Below, in pieces: positions 54,051 through 63,249 of a stretch of 64,000 nucleotides of DNA. The stretch spans positions 62,001-126,000 of the forward strand of contig JAHJRQ010000012.1 in NCBI GenBank assembly GCA_018830485.1, read 5' to 3'. Within the stretch, counting starts at the first letter, position 1; each line of letters starts with the position of its first letter. Source of the stretch: Pseudomonadota bacterium (lineage in GTDB: Bacteria; Desulfobacterota; Desulfobulbia; Desulfobulbales; Desulfurivibrionaceae). Position numbers and translations under genes: made by a program. Under the pieces are notes generated by a model. The model did not search any database. It saw only the letters and a list, made by a program, of their open reading frames with translations, and was not told the DNA's origin.

Positions 54051-55640
54051 ATGCTGCTTGAGCTGAAAAATCTCTCCGCCGGTTTCTACTCGGACAGCGG
54101 CTTTACCCCGGTGCTGGACAAGGTCTCCTTGGCCATCGCGCCCGGCGAAACCGCTGCCCTGGTGGGCGAATCCGGATCCGGCAAATCGGTGACCGCCCTT
54201 TCCATCCTGGGGCTGCTGGAAAAAGACGCAGCCAAGATCGAGGGGCAGATCCTCTTCAACAACGAGGATCTGGTCTCCTGCCCGGAAACCCGCCTACGCC
54301 AAATTCGCGGCAACCGGATCGCCATGATCTTCCAGGAGCCCATGACCTCGCTCAATCCGGTCTACTCCATCGGCGCCCAGCTCATCGAGCCGCTGATCCT
54401 GCATCAGGGTCTTGGCAAAAAAGAGGCGGCGGCAAAAGCTGAAAATCTCCTGGAGCGTTGCGGGATTCCCGACGCGGCTCAGCGGCTGAACAGCTTTCCC
54501 CACCAGCTCTCCGGTGGCCAGCGCCAGCGGGTGATAATCGCCATGGCCCTGGCCTGCCGACCGGACCTGTTGATCGCCGACGAACCGACCACGGCCCTGG
54601 ATGTCACCATCCAGGCGCAGATCCTGGCCCTGATCAAGGAAATTCAGCAGGAGCTGGGCATGGCCCTGCTCCTCATCACCCACGATCTCAACATGGTGGA
54701 GAAGATCGCAGGGCAGGTCCACATCATGCATCAGGGCAGGATCGTGGAAAGCGGCCCCACCGTTGAAGTGTTTGGCAACCCGCGGGATCCCTACACCATC
54801 CATCTCCTGAACAGCGTGCCCCACGAAGCCCCGACGCCCAAGGACAAACCGCCTCCGCTCTTGACCGCCGCCGACCTCTCCTGCCATTTCCCGATCAAGG
54901 CCGGCTTCCTGCGGCGCACGGTGAACACCATCAAGGCGGTGGACGAGGTGAACCTCACCATCCGCCAGGGCACCACCTTCGGAGTGGTCGGCGAATCAGG
55001 TTCGGGGAAAAGCACCCTGGGCATGTGTTTGCTCAAGCTGGTCAACAGCAGGGGCACCCTGCTTTACGAAGGACGCGATCTGCTGACCCTGTCCAACAGT
55101 CAGTGGCGGCCCCTGCGCCGCGATCTCCAGGTGGTGTTTCAGGACCCCTTCTCCTCTCTGTCGCCCAGGCTCAATGTAGGCCAGATCGTGGGCGAGGGAT
55201 TGAGCGTGCATGGCTTAGGCAGCCGGGAGGAGCGCAAGCAACGGGTGGCCGAGGCGCTGATCGAGGTCGGCCTTGAGCCGGAGATGATCGAGCGCTATCC
55301 CCACGAGTTTTCCGGCGGCCAGCGCCAGCGCATCGCCATTGCCAGGGCCGTGGTGCTCAAGCCCCGTTTCCTGGTGCTGGACGAACCCACCAGCGCCCTG
55401 GACATGACCATCCAGGCCCAGATCATCGAGCTTTTGAAAAGTCTGCAGGCCCGGCACGGTATCACCTACTTCTTCATCTCCCACGATCTGCGGGTGATCA
55501 AGGCCATGGCTGATGAAGTGGCGGTGATGCAGAATGGCCGCATTGTCGAGTCCGGCCCTGCTGCGCTGCTCTTTGCCAATCCATCCCACCCCTACACCAA
55601 AAAACTCTTTTCCGCAGCCTTTGACCTGGCTCCGGCTTGA
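54051..55640 (+). CDS. yejF: Double ABC ATPase, YejF type
   Basis: 529 aa with two complete nucleotide-binding domains. The first has [55 protein letters not shown] and [20 protein letters not shown]. The second has [59 protein letters not shown] and [21 protein letters not shown] 54051 has AGGAA upstream. Drives the YejBE channel. Complete set with YejA, so the importer should be functional. Confidence 0.95.
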   Translation: MLLELKNLSAGFYSDSGFTPVLDKVSLAIAPGETAALVGESGSGKSVTALSILGLLEKDAAKIEGQILFNNEDLVSCPETRLRQIRGNRIAMIFQEPMTSLNPVYSIGAQLIEPLILHQGLGKKEAAAKAENLLERCGIPDAAQRLNSFPHQLSGGQRQRVIIAMALACRPDLLIADEPTTALDVTIQAQILALIKEIQQELGMALLLITHDLNMVEKIAGQVHIMHQGRIVESGPTVEVFGNPRDPYTIHLLNSVPHEAPTPKDKPPPLLTAADLSCHFPIKAGFLRRTVNTIKAVDEVNLTIRQGTTFGVVGESGSGKSTLGMCLLKLVNSRGTLLYEGRDLLTLSNSQWRPLRRDLQVVFQDPFSSLSPRLNVGQIVGEGLSVHGLGSREERKQRVAEALIEVGLEPEMIERYPHEFSGGQRQRIAIARAVVLKPRFLVLDEPTSALDMTIQAQIIELLKSLQARHGITYFFISHDLRVIKAMADEVAVMQNGRIVESGPAALLFANPSHPYTKKLFSAAFDLAPA

Positions 55641-55698
55641 GCCGAGCGATTGTCAATGGAATGAATATTCACGAACAATTAATACCAAGGAGAAAGAA

Positions 55699-56295
55699 GT
55701 GAAAAGATACGGAATAAAGCTCTTTATTGGCGGGATGGCAATTGCATGTCTGCTTCTGGCCGGAGTTCTCGCGGCGCCTGAAAAATCTGCGGCAGCGGCC
55801 AATCCCAAGGTGTTTTTTGATGTCGCCATCGGCGATGAGAAAGCCGGGCGGATCGTGATGGAGCTGTTTGTCGATGTGGTGCCGAAAACAGCGGAAAATT
55901 TCCGGCAACTGGCCACCCATGAAAAAGGCTTCGGGTTCAAGGGCAGCATCTTCCACCGCATTATTCCCGAGTTTATGCTCCAGGGCGGCGATATCACCAA
56001 CAGCGACGGCACCGGCGGCAAATCCATCTATGGGCGCACCTTTGCCGATGAGAATTTCATCCGCAAGCATGTGGATCCGGGCATGCTGTCCATGGCTAAT
56101 GCCGGGCGGAACACCAACGGTTCCCAGTTTTTCATCACCACCGTCAAAACGCCCTGGCTCGACGGCAAGCATGTGGTCTTCGGTAGGGTGGTTGAAGGCT
56201 TTGAGGTGGTCAAGAAGATCGAAGAAATGGGGTCGCGCAGCGGCCGGCCGCGAACAAAAGTGGTGATAGTGAACTCCGGCCAACTGGAGCAATAG
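55699..56295 (+). CDS. Exported peptidyl-prolyl cis-trans isomerase (cyclophilin)
   Basis: 198 aa from GTG 55699 with AAGGAG eight bases upstream. The N-terminal signal is [20 protein letters not shown]. The cyclophilin domain has [40 protein letters not shown] (catalytic Arg), [20 protein letters not shown] and [18 protein letters not shown]. Periplasmic protein-folding role. It follows yejF by about 60 bases. Confidence 0.93.
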   Translation: MKRYGIKLFIGGMAIACLLLAGVLAAPEKSAAAANPKVFFDVAIGDEKAGRIVMELFVDVVPKTAENFRQLATHEKGFGFKGSIFHRIIPEFMLQGGDITNSDGTGGKSIYGRTFADENFIRKHVDPGMLSMANAGRNTNGSQFFITTVKTPWLDGKHVVFGRVVEGFEVVKKIEEMGSRSGRPRTKVVIVNSGQLEQ

Positions 56296-56338
56296 GCTTT
56301 TCCCGGTTTCCGTACTACCCAGAACAAAGGAGACGAAG

Positions 56339-56764
56339 ATGAATCCGCGCCTGATGATCCTGCTGGCTGTTTTGCTTATTTTCCTTCCTGGCGCCGTCGA
56401 GGTCAGAGAGATCCGGCTCAATAAGGGCGAGGTTTTCCGCGACCGGGATCTTACCGTGATCTGCGAAGGGGCGCCGGGTGCGGTTTCCGGCCTTGTCCAG
56501 CCCATATCCGTGCGCGAGTGTCAGTACTGGGACGATTTTTCCAAAAAATGCCTCTTTGAAAAAACCATCCATAGTTATGGCGAGGTGGAATGTGTCGAAG
56601 GGTGCCAGTATTGGGATTCGTTCAGCAACACCTGCGACTACACAAGCAAATGCACCTTTTATCCCCAGCAGGAAGCCTTTGTTCTGAAAACCTGCACCGA
56701 ATTCGATGATCACAACCGCAAGTGTCTCAATACCCGGGAGGAAAAAATCCGCGCAGGCAGATAA
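56339..56764 (+). CDS. Small exported cysteine-repeat protein of unknown function
   Basis: 141 aa. Signal-like N-terminus (MILLAVLLIFLPGAVEV). Nine cysteines (42, 61, 71, 85, 89, 99, 105, 119, 129), six of them in three evenly built modules: CQYWDDFSKKC, CQYWDSFSNTC and CTEFDDHNRKC, each with ten residues from first to last Cys. The modules probably form disulfides or a metal site in the periplasm. I do not recognise the family. Ribosome site AAAGGAG is present upstream. Confidence 0.75.
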   Translation: MNPRLMILLAVLLIFLPGAVEVREIRLNKGEVFRDRDLTVICEGAPGAVSGLVQPISVRECQYWDDFSKKCLFEKTIHSYGEVECVEGCQYWDSFSNTCDYTSKCTFYPQQEAFVLKTCTEFDDHNRKCLNTREEKIRAGR

Positions 56765-56781
56765 TTTCCCCGGGGTGACAC

Positions 56782-57237
56782 CTACATGTTCAGTCGTTCC
56801 AGAGCGGTGACGACTCCGCCGGTGAATTCCACCCGGGCCACTGCATATTCCTCCCGAGTGTCGCGGTTGACCCAGACGTTTTCGTACTGAACGCTGCTCC
56901 TTCCGGATGTGTCCCGCACCCTCACCGGGATGGTCATCCGATCCGTGTGGGTCAGTATTCGCGTTCTCGAGTACGTCCAGACCGTTGCGTCACCCTTGTC
57001 GGTGGTCCGGGTATAGATCGTGTCCGGCACCCCCCAGGCAAGTTTGACCATTTCTTCGCTGAAGCCGAGTTCCACCTGGCCAGCCCGGATTTTCCGCTGG
57101 ATTTCCGCGTTGAAGGAGTTGAAGAGTTCCTGATTCGAGGCGATGCGGCGGTCCCTGATCTGCTGGACGCTCATGCAGGCGGAAAGAGCAAAAACGCTAC
57201 ACAGAATAAGGAGCACTAGTTTTGTTTTTTTTAGCAT
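56782..57237 (-). CDS. Small lipoprotein of unknown function
   Basis: 151 aa from ATG 57237. The lipobox is at the end of LVLLILCSVFALSACMS, so it is lipid-anchored. A helical segment (IRDRRIASNQELFNSFNAEI) is followed by GFSEEMVKLAWGVPDTIYTR, reminiscent of small BamE/SmpA-like folds (the 'aWG.Pd' motif), then beta-rich sequence with TYSRTRILTHTDRMTIPVRV. Role unknown; outer-membrane biogenesis is a guess. Confidence 0.72.
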   Translation of the reverse strand: MLKKTKLVLLILCSVFALSACMSVQQIRDRRIASNQELFNSFNAEIQRKIRAGQVELGFSEEMVKLAWGVPDTIYTRTTDKGDATVWTYSRTRILTHTDRMTIPVRVRDTSGRSSVQYENVWVNRDTREEYAVARVEFTGGVVTALERLNM

Positions 57238-57359
57238 GACGCTGTCTCTATGGAAAATGAACGTGTCTGGAAAACGCCAATAGGGCATGAACCTGATTCA
57301 TCTTAAATAGAATCGAGCCAGAGAGGAAGAAAAGAAAACGAAGTTCCGAATAAACAGGA

Positions 57360-57731
57360 TTACCTCTGCAAGGCGGCAAGCCTGTCCCGCAGCCATTCCT
57401 CCAGCGGCTGGTTCAGACGATGCACCGTGCCGCCCGGCAACCGCCCGTCCTCCCGCACCGCCGCCTCGAAAAGACCGGCAGGCACTTCCACCTTGGCAAG
57501 TTCCTCGGCGCCGCCCATGTTCCGGCGGATAAGGGTCACCTGGGGCGGGGTCTCCCAGTCGAACAAGACGAAATAGACCGATTCATCATGGGCGGAGCTG
57601 ACGAAATCGTGGCCCCTGGTCCAGCCCGAGCCCCATTCGAGATACATGTCCACCGCCTTTTCCGGGGTCATCTTCCAGTCGATGGATTCCAGCAGTTGCT
57701 GCTGGCGGCAAAGCTCTTCCGCATTCATCAT
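57360..57731 (-). CDS. DVU0772-like small conserved protein
   Basis: 123 aa from ATG 57731 with GGAGG nine bases upstream. Reads LLESIDWKMTPEKAVDMYLE, WGSGWTRGHDFVSSAHDESV and YFVLFDWETPPQVTLIRRNM, and the C-terminus is LNQPLEEWLRDRLAALQR. From memory this matches the DVU0772 family found in sulfate reducers, function unknown. No signal or membrane segment. Supports the Desulfobacterota assignment. Confidence 0.65.
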   Translation of the reverse strand: MMNAEELCRQQQLLESIDWKMTPEKAVDMYLEWGSGWTRGHDFVSSAHDESVYFVLFDWETPPQVTLIRRNMGGAEELAKVEVPAGLFEAAVREDGRLPGGTVHRLNQPLEEWLRDRLAALQR

Positions 57732-57983
57732 GATCGCGCACCTCCCATGGATGGAATATCGATACACCCCCAATTGTTTCCATCATAAAGCACAGTGGCG
57801 TCAAGCCGCCTTGACTTGGGTCAAGAGTTTTCAAGTTGGTGTGTCATTGCGCCAGGGGAGAGTTTCTGATTGTGGCTCAATGGGGTTTACAGATTCAGTA
57901 AAAAAGAATAACAATAATTTTCCGAAGGTCGGGGCTGCCGAACTGGCCTCTGAATTTGCAGTCCGCAAGGAAACCCAATACCC

Positions 57984-59309
57984 ATGAAACCGGAAACAAT
58001 CGCCACGACCCATATAGAGCTCTATCCCCTGCTCAGCAGCATGACAGCGGCCACCGACTTGATCAGCCCGGTGCTGGTGGACCATCATAAAAAGGTCTCT
58101 TTTGTCGCCGCCACCATCGGCAAAACGCTGGGATTAGACCAGCGCAGCCTGGAACGCCTTATCCTGGCTGCGGCAGTACATGATATCGGCGGGCTGTCGA
58201 GCAAGACCCGGGTGCAAACATTCGAGTTCGAAGTGGCGGAGCCGGATCGCCACACCCTGCCGGGATATTTCCTGCTGGCTGGATTCTCGCCGTTTGCGGA
58301 CCTGGCCCGGCTCATCCGTTTTCACCACGTATACTGGCAAAACGGCCACGGCATGGTGGACCGGGGAGAAGAAGTCCCGCTGCTCAGCCATCTTATCCAC
58401 CTGTCCGACCGGATTGCTGTTCAGCTTGATGCGAACCGCGAAATCCTGAGCCAAAAAACGGATATTGTCCGGCGGATCACCGCAAAAGCCGGGGAAATGT
58501 TCGTGCCCGAACATGTCCAAGCCTTTCAGGAAGTAGCCGGCAAGGAGGCCTTCTGGCTCGATCTGCTTTCCCCGTCGGTGAGCACTATTTTGCAGGAACG
58601 TTTCCCCCTGGGAGGAATGGAGCTTGACCGCGGCGGAATACTGGCCCTGGCGGAGATGTTCAGGCGTGTCATCGATTTTCGGAGTCGTTTCACCGCCACC
58701 CATTCAAGCGGGGTGGCTGCCGTTGCGGCGGCCATTGCCAATCACAGCGGTTTTAAAAAAGAAGACCCGGACAGGATGAAAATCGCCGGGTTGCTGCACG
58801 ATATCGGCAAGCTGGTGGTTCCCCTTGAAATTATTGAGAAACGCGAAGGGCTCACCAGCGAGGATTTTGCCATTATCTACAAACATCCCTATTTTTCCGC
58901 GGAAATTCTTCGTGGCATTGAAGGGCTTGAGGATATCGCGCAATGGGGGGCATTGCACCACGAACGGCTGGACGGCACCGGATATCCATACAAAAAAACG
59001 GCCGATGAAATCCCTCTTGGCGCCCGGATACTCTCCGTTGCCGACACCTTCACCGCCTTGATGGAGGACCGTCCCTATCGCTGCGGCATCAGCGCGGCGG
59101 GCACCGATCGAATCATGCGGGATATGGCGACCTGCCAGAAGATCGATATGGATTTTGTCGCGCTGATCTATGAAAACATCGAAGAGATTAACGACAAGCG
59201 CTATGAGGCCCAGGTCGGAGCCGATCTTAGCCATCTTCAATTTCTTGAGGATTGTCGATTGTTGGACAACACCAAGGAAGCTCAAGAAAGGTGTCCGGTC
59301 AGAAGGTGA
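57984..59309 (+). CDS. Tandem HD-domain protein with C-terminal HD-GYP
   Basis: 441 aa, no membrane segment. The first HD domain (residues ~30-170): VDHHKKVSFVAATIGKTLGL, ILAAAVHDIGGLSS and LIRFHHVYW. The second (about 225-420): THSSGVAAVAAAIANHSGF, IAGLLHDIGKLVVPLEIIEK, GALHHERLDGTGYPYK and SVADTFTALMEDRPYR, which retains the HHExxDGxGYP signature of c-di-GMP phosphodiesterases. Stand-alone with no receiver domain, unlike most HD-GYP proteins. Confidence 0.88.
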   Translation: MKPETIATTHIELYPLLSSMTAATDLISPVLVDHHKKVSFVAATIGKTLGLDQRSLERLILAAAVHDIGGLSSKTRVQTFEFEVAEPDRHTLPGYFLLAGFSPFADLARLIRFHHVYWQNGHGMVDRGEEVPLLSHLIHLSDRIAVQLDANREILSQKTDIVRRITAKAGEMFVPEHVQAFQEVAGKEAFWLDLLSPSVSTILQERFPLGGMELDRGGILALAEMFRRVIDFRSRFTATHSSGVAAVAAAIANHSGFKKEDPDRMKIAGLLHDIGKLVVPLEIIEKREGLTSEDFAIIYKHPYFSAEILRGIEGLEDIAQWGALHHERLDGTGYPYKKTADEIPLGARILSVADTFTALMEDRPYRCGISAAGTDRIMRDMATCQKIDMDFVALIYENIEEINDKRYEAQVGADLSHLQFLEDCRLLDNTKEAQERCPVRR

Positions 59310-59360
59310 GGCAGCGAGAGGGGCAGGATCACGAGTGTCCGGTTGTTATCATTATAATTA

Positions 59361-59519
59361 CTGATTAGCGCTAATCTTCCGCAAGACGTTATTTGTACAT
59401 AGGAGAGCCCCGACGAAATTCTCCCTCTCCCCCGCTTTGGTGGGGGAGAGGGGGTACACGGCGGCTGTTCACCCTCTCCCTCAAGGGGGAGGAAATTTGC
59501 GGAAGATTAGCGCTAATCA
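59361..59519. repeat. Nested palindromic element, copy 2
   Basis: Outer arms are a perfect 24-base inverted pair starting CTGATTAGCGCTAATCTTCC and ending in its complement GGAAGATTAGCGCTAATCAG. Inside lies a CCCTCCCCC-type hairpin (CTCCCTCTCCCCCGCTTTGG, GGGGGAGAGGG) and CCCTCTCCCTCAAGGGGGAG. The outer arm shares CTGATTA-CTAATCTTC with the element at 34864. Confidence 0.85.
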
Positions 59520-59564
59520 GATAACCAATTGATAAGTTGGAGTTTTTTCAAAAAATCGTAACGC

Positions 59565-59651
59565 TCAAGATTTGTAGATCCATTTGAAGAAAAGCTCCAC
59601 CTGCCAGCGGTTGCCTTATAGATGCGCTATGGTCAGCTGGAGTAGATTGTC
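59565..59651 (-). pseudogene. IS4-family transposase remnant
   Basis: On the minus strand a frame reads DNLLQLTIAHL, an in-frame stop (59616-59618), then GNRWQVELFFKWI and YKS before another stop. This is the conserved catalytic-Glu region of IS4-type transposases (typically ...LTIAxLYKxRWQVELFFKWIKQ). Only ~29 codons remain and the rest of the element is gone. Confidence 0.75.
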
Positions 59652-59851
59652 AGGACGTTTTTGAAGCCAAGAAAGGCAGGGAGAAATAGACAGGAGGCAA
59701 GTGGACTGCCGTGCTGTGCTGGCTCAAAAAGCCGACAAAACTGGCAGTCCGAGAATGATGAGGATGAACAAGGCAGAGTGGAGGACTTCAACTCGCGGGA
59801 TACTTGAAGAACGATGCCGAGATAAAGCTTCGGGCACAGCGAGTGTTCCTG

Positions 59852-60619
59852 TTATACTTCCTCATTACGGCGACGGCCGATAAACAATAATGCCATGCCG
59901 GAACCGAGCAAATATACGGCAGCCGGCAGCGGGACGGGGGATGGGTTCATCGCAGTCAGCTCTAAGTCCAAGCTCCCTGCGGGAAGAACGGGTATATCTG
60001 AAAAAACCGGCACCGAGATATTAGCACTCGTCGACATATCTGTGTTGATTAAGGAAATGGAACCGCCCGTGAAAAACTGGCCTGTTCCGCCTGAAAGACC
60101 CGACAGACCCGTTCTTACCATTGTCTCAACCAAGCCGTTCTCAAAAACAACAAGGTTGCCGGCGGACCGTATCGTAATGTTCCCCACAGTGTAAGGTGTC
60201 GAGGAGGAAACGGTGGAGCTGCCCCCTTCGTTGATTAAGGAGATGGAACCGCCCGTGACTAGCTGGTCTGTTCCTCCTGACGTCATTTTTGTTTTGTAAA
60301 AAATTTCACGATCGGCGATGGTAGAAATCCCGCTGCCTTTCACGGAGATGTCTACCGCCTGATTCTCCGCCACTCTCATCTTGCCCGGGGTGGTTCGGGT
60401 CATGCTCTTGTCGATAATTTGGAAAAAAAAACCGTCAAGGATTGGCGGGGCGTTTCCCTCATCCACGGAGAAGATGCGTGCGGCTGAAACGGGCATTTCC
60501 CTGCCGACAGAATCATTCTGTTGTCTGTAGCTGGCAAGCGAGGTCAATGCGGATGCTTGGGCCGCAGCGGATCCTGCAAGCACAAAGCCCAAGGCAACAA
60601 CGGTAATTTTTTTCTTCAT
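59852..60619 (-). CDS. VPLPA-CTERM sorting domain protein
   Basis: 255 aa from ATG 60619. Signal peptide ITVVALGFVLAGSAAAQAS. The C-terminus is PSPVPLPAAVYLLGSGMALL followed by FIGRRRNEEV: the VPLPA motif, a hydrophobic helix and a basic end recognised by exosortases, so the protein is exported and probably tied to extracellular polysaccharide. Residues 115-130 and 177-192 are near-identical internal repeats (GGTDQLVTGGSISLIN and GGTGQFFTGGSISLIN), showing a past tandem duplication. No exosortase gene is in the window. Confidence 0.9.
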   Translation of the reverse strand: MKKKITVVALGFVLAGSAAAQASALTSLASYRQQNDSVGREMPVSAARIFSVDEGNAPPILDGFFFQIIDKSMTRTTPGKMRVAENQAVDISVKGSGISTIADREIFYKTKMTSGGTDQLVTGGSISLINEGGSSTVSSSTPYTVGNITIRSAGNLVVFENGLVETMVRTGLSGLSGGTGQFFTGGSISLINTDMSTSANISVPVFSDIPVLPAGSLDLELTAMNPSPVPLPAAVYLLGSGMALLFIGRRRNEEV

Positions 60620-60837
60620 GAACCAATCCCCACGGTTTGAATTCCAATCGTAACGGTAACAGTATATTGTCATCATCCTAACTCTTGCTTGTTACGCCGA
60701 GATTATTTCTCCGTTAATATCATGTTAGGGTGAGTTTTAAAAAACTGTTGTTTCAGGCATGCGTTGTGTTACATAACAGGTGCGGCGCTGACACCAGGCA
60801 GCTTGAAAACACAAAAAAAATCAATGAGTGATAGGGA

Positions 60838-61512
60838 ATGAAAAAGTTAGCCATAACATTTTGCTGTCTTTCCGCCCTGGTGTTGGGGGGAGTCGCCGGC
60901 GTCGGCGCCGGAACGGAAGAGCATTATATGTATACGGAGAACAATGGGGGAAAGCATTATGTTTTTGCCTGGGGACTGCTGCTTTCTGAATATGCAACCG
61001 TCGTTTCGGAGAGCGACAACGAACGTTCCGTGAACAACTGCCGCCTGAACGGAGAAACGACTCGGTGGGAGATTAAAAAGACGGATATGGATATGGTGGC
61101 TGTACGCCAGGAGAAAACAATCGTTTTTCGCGGCAAGATGCAAGGGAGGGCTGTCGAACAGACCATCGCCATTGACGGGCTCCCCTGGTACCAGCCGCTT
61201 TCTTTTTCCCTGAGAAATTTTCTTCAGTCAAAAAAAGATTCCGTGGACTTCTGGATGATCCGCCCCGACAAGCTCGAACCCGTTAAAATGCGGGCAACCC
61301 GTCAATCCTCGGAGAAAATTGAGGTGAACAAACGCGAGGAAATTGCTGTCCGGGTAGAAGTGCGGCTGACCGGCCTCCTGGCTGGACTTTGGTCCTGTCA
61401 GTACTGGTTTCGCCAGGAAGATGGGGTATTCCTGAAATACGAAGGCGTGCACGGCCCTCCAGGCACTCCGAAAACCGTTATCCAACTCTCGGGCCGACAG
61501 AAAACCGGCTAG
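60838..61512 (+). CDS. Exported DUF3108-like protein
   Basis: 224 aa with signal peptide (LAITFCCLSALVLGGVAGVG). Mature part is beta-rich: YATVVSESDNERSVNNCRLN, DGLPWYQPLSFSLRNFLQSK, FWMIRPDKLEPVKMRATRQS and CQYWFRQEDGVFLKYEGVHG. The pattern resembles DUF3108/LolA-like periplasmic lipid-binding proteins, but I am not sure. Convergent with the membrane gene that follows. Confidence 0.65.
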   Translation: MKKLAITFCCLSALVLGGVAGVGAGTEEHYMYTENNGGKHYVFAWGLLLSEYATVVSESDNERSVNNCRLNGETTRWEIKKTDMDMVAVRQEKTIVFRGKMQGRAVEQTIAIDGLPWYQPLSFSLRNFLQSKKDSVDFWMIRPDKLEPVKMRATRQSSEKIEVNKREEIAVRVEVRLTGLLAGLWSCQYWFRQEDGVFLKYEGVHGPPGTPKTVIQLSGRQKTG

Positions 61513-61570
61513 GAGATCAACAACCGGCGGATGCTCCCCAAGTCGTTGCCGAGACCCTCACAGACAATCC

Positions 61571-62578
61571 CTACCCTTCCCCGCCGCTGATCAGGTATTT
61601 GAGATAGTGGTAGAACGACAGTCCTGAAAAAACCACCAGCAAAACCAGCGACAACTTCACGGCCAACCGCTGGTAGCCATCTACCACCCCCCCCAATCCT
61701 TCCCTGCCCCGTACCAGCCCTGCAATCGCCGCGCTGGCCCCGAAGAAGGTTGCGGGAATCAAGGCGCCGTACAATCCAAAGCCGAAATAATGATACTCCG
61801 GCTTGAGGAGGCAGAACGGGCACTTATGGTAGGGCATGGCATAGACATAGGATGAAACCACCGTGGTGATCACCACCAGGGAAAGGACAAGAAACCAGAG
61901 CCAGCCCGCGGCATAAAGCCCGGCCAGCCAGAGCCGCCACCGCAGCAACAACTCCCATCCCGCAAGCAGAAGTCCGGCAATGGCGCCGATAAAGGCCAGC
62001 AGCAATCCCTGTTGAGAATACCCGGCGATGAGATTGGTGGAGCCGCCGGTGTTCTCGCCGAAAACCACGGCGCAGCAGGAGGTGATGATGTCCGGCTTGA
62101 TCCCTGCGATGTACAGGGTTTGCAGGGTGACATCAAGGACAAGCAGAGGCAAAAGCAGGAGCAGGGCCAGGTATTTGATCCGCACCAGGGGGTAGTGTTC
62201 CGAGCGGATGTCCAATTGGTGGAGAAGAATCCAGAAGCCGTAGAAGAAGACGCCGAAGAGCTTGACCAGCAGCGCTGGCATGCCGAAGGGATTTGCCAGC
62301 AGGGCGCCGGTGGCGCACATGGCCCCGACGATGACCTGACAGAACTCATCTGCTGCCAGCACGAAGAGGATCAGGGTGACGATCTGAAAGCCCAGGCCGT
62401 AGGCGACCAGGGTGGAAGAGAGCCAGATCTCGTTTTCCAGCCTTATCTGTTGGTTGCTGTCGCTGCCCGGCTCCCAGAAACGCAGAACCCGCACCGCAGT
62501 TTTCCCGGCCACCGCGCCGAGCAGCAGCACCACCAGGCCGCAGAGGGTGAGAGCCAGGCTCCAGGGATTAAGGAACAT
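61571..62578 (-). CDS. Polytopic membrane protein of unknown function with CPFC motif, ABC-exporter linked
   Basis: 335 aa from ATG 62578, about eight hydrophobic helices (for example LALTLCGLVVLLLGAVAG, LLLLLPLLVLDVTLQTLYIA). Near the C-terminus MPYHKCPFCLLKPEYHYFGF has a CxxC pair in a loop between helices. The start overlaps the end of the ATPase gene, so it belongs to the ABC transporter operon. It could be an accessory membrane subunit, perhaps with redox or metal function; the family is not recognised. Confidence 0.7.
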   Translation of the reverse strand: MFLNPWSLALTLCGLVVLLLGAVAGKTAVRVLRFWEPGSDSNQQIRLENEIWLSSTLVAYGLGFQIVTLILFVLAADEFCQVIVGAMCATGALLANPFGMPALLVKLFGVFFYGFWILLHQLDIRSEHYPLVRIKYLALLLLLPLLVLDVTLQTLYIAGIKPDIITSCCAVVFGENTGGSTNLIAGYSQQGLLLAFIGAIAGLLLAGWELLLRWRLWLAGLYAAGWLWFLVLSLVVITTVVSSYVYAMPYHKCPFCLLKPEYHYFGFGLYGALIPATFFGASAAIAGLVRGREGLGGVVDGYQRLAVKLSLVLLVVFSGLSFYHYLKYLISGGEG

Positions 62579-63245
62579 GGATTCTGCCGTCCAGGATGGT
62601 GACGGTCCGGTCGATGGCCGGATGTTCGAAGACCAGAGGGTCGTGGGAGGCGATGACAATGGTCTTGCCCGCCGCCTTGAGCTGTTGCATGATCGCCATG
62701 AACTCCCGGCTCAGGTTTGTGTCGAGATGGGCCGTGGGCTCGTCGGCCAGGATGATTGGCTGGTTGTTGATCAGCGCCCTGGCAATGGCCACCCGCTGCA
62801 GCTCGCCGCCGGAGATCTGTCCGGCCGGGAACTGAGCCCGGTGGCTGATACCGAAGCGCTCCAGCAGCTCGTGCGCCCGGAGCTTGCGCTCCTTGGGCGT
62901 TACGCCCAGCGGCAGCAGGGGCAGGGCGATGTTCTCCAGCACCGTGAGTTCGGGCAGGATGTTAAAGCGCTGGAAGATAAAGCCGATGGTCTCACGCCGG
63001 TGCAGGGTGAGGAACCGGTCCGGCAGCCGGGCCAGTTGCCGCTCGGCAATGACGGCCCTGCCGCTGGTGGGCGGGAAGATACAGCCGATGATGGCGAGCA
63101 ACGTGCTCTTGCCCGAGCCGCTCGGCCCCTTGAGGCAGACCATGCTCCCCTGCTCCACCGTAAGATCGATGCCGGAGAGCGCCCGAACTTCGTTGGCCCT
63201 GCCCTGGTTGTAGACCTTGCTCACTTGGGAAAGTTCGATCAGCAT
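62568..63245 (-). CDS. ABC transporter ATP-binding protein, LolD/MacB type
   Basis: 225 aa. Motifs: [20 protein letters not shown] (Walker A), ETIGFIFQRFNILPELTVLE, ISGGELQRVAIARALINNQP and IILADEPTAHLDTNLSREFM. The 'FQRFNILPELTVLENIALP' pattern is typical of LolD/MacB/FtsE-like exporters that work with FtsX-type permeases. It starts four bases after the stop of the permease gene upstream. Confidence 0.93.
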   Translation of the reverse strand: MLIELSQVSKVYNQGRANEVRALSGIDLTVEQGSMVCLKGPSGSGKSTLLAIIGCIFPPTSGRAVIAERQLARLPDRFLTLHRRETIGFIFQRFNILPELTVLENIALPLLPLGVTPKERKLRAHELLERFGISHRAQFPAGQISGGELQRVAIARALINNQPIILADEPTAHLDTNLSREFMAIMQQLKAAGKTIVIASHDPLVFEHPAIDRTVTILDGRIHVP

Positions 63246-63249
63246 CAGA

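Larger units (their letters stand above)
59310..59851. other. Gap with nested repeat and transposase remnant
   Basis: No intact gene over ~540 bases. It contains the nested palindrome (59361-59519), an IS4-type transposase remnant (59565-59651, minus), and about 200 bases without recognisable features up to the VPLPA-CTERM gene. Confidence 0.75.
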
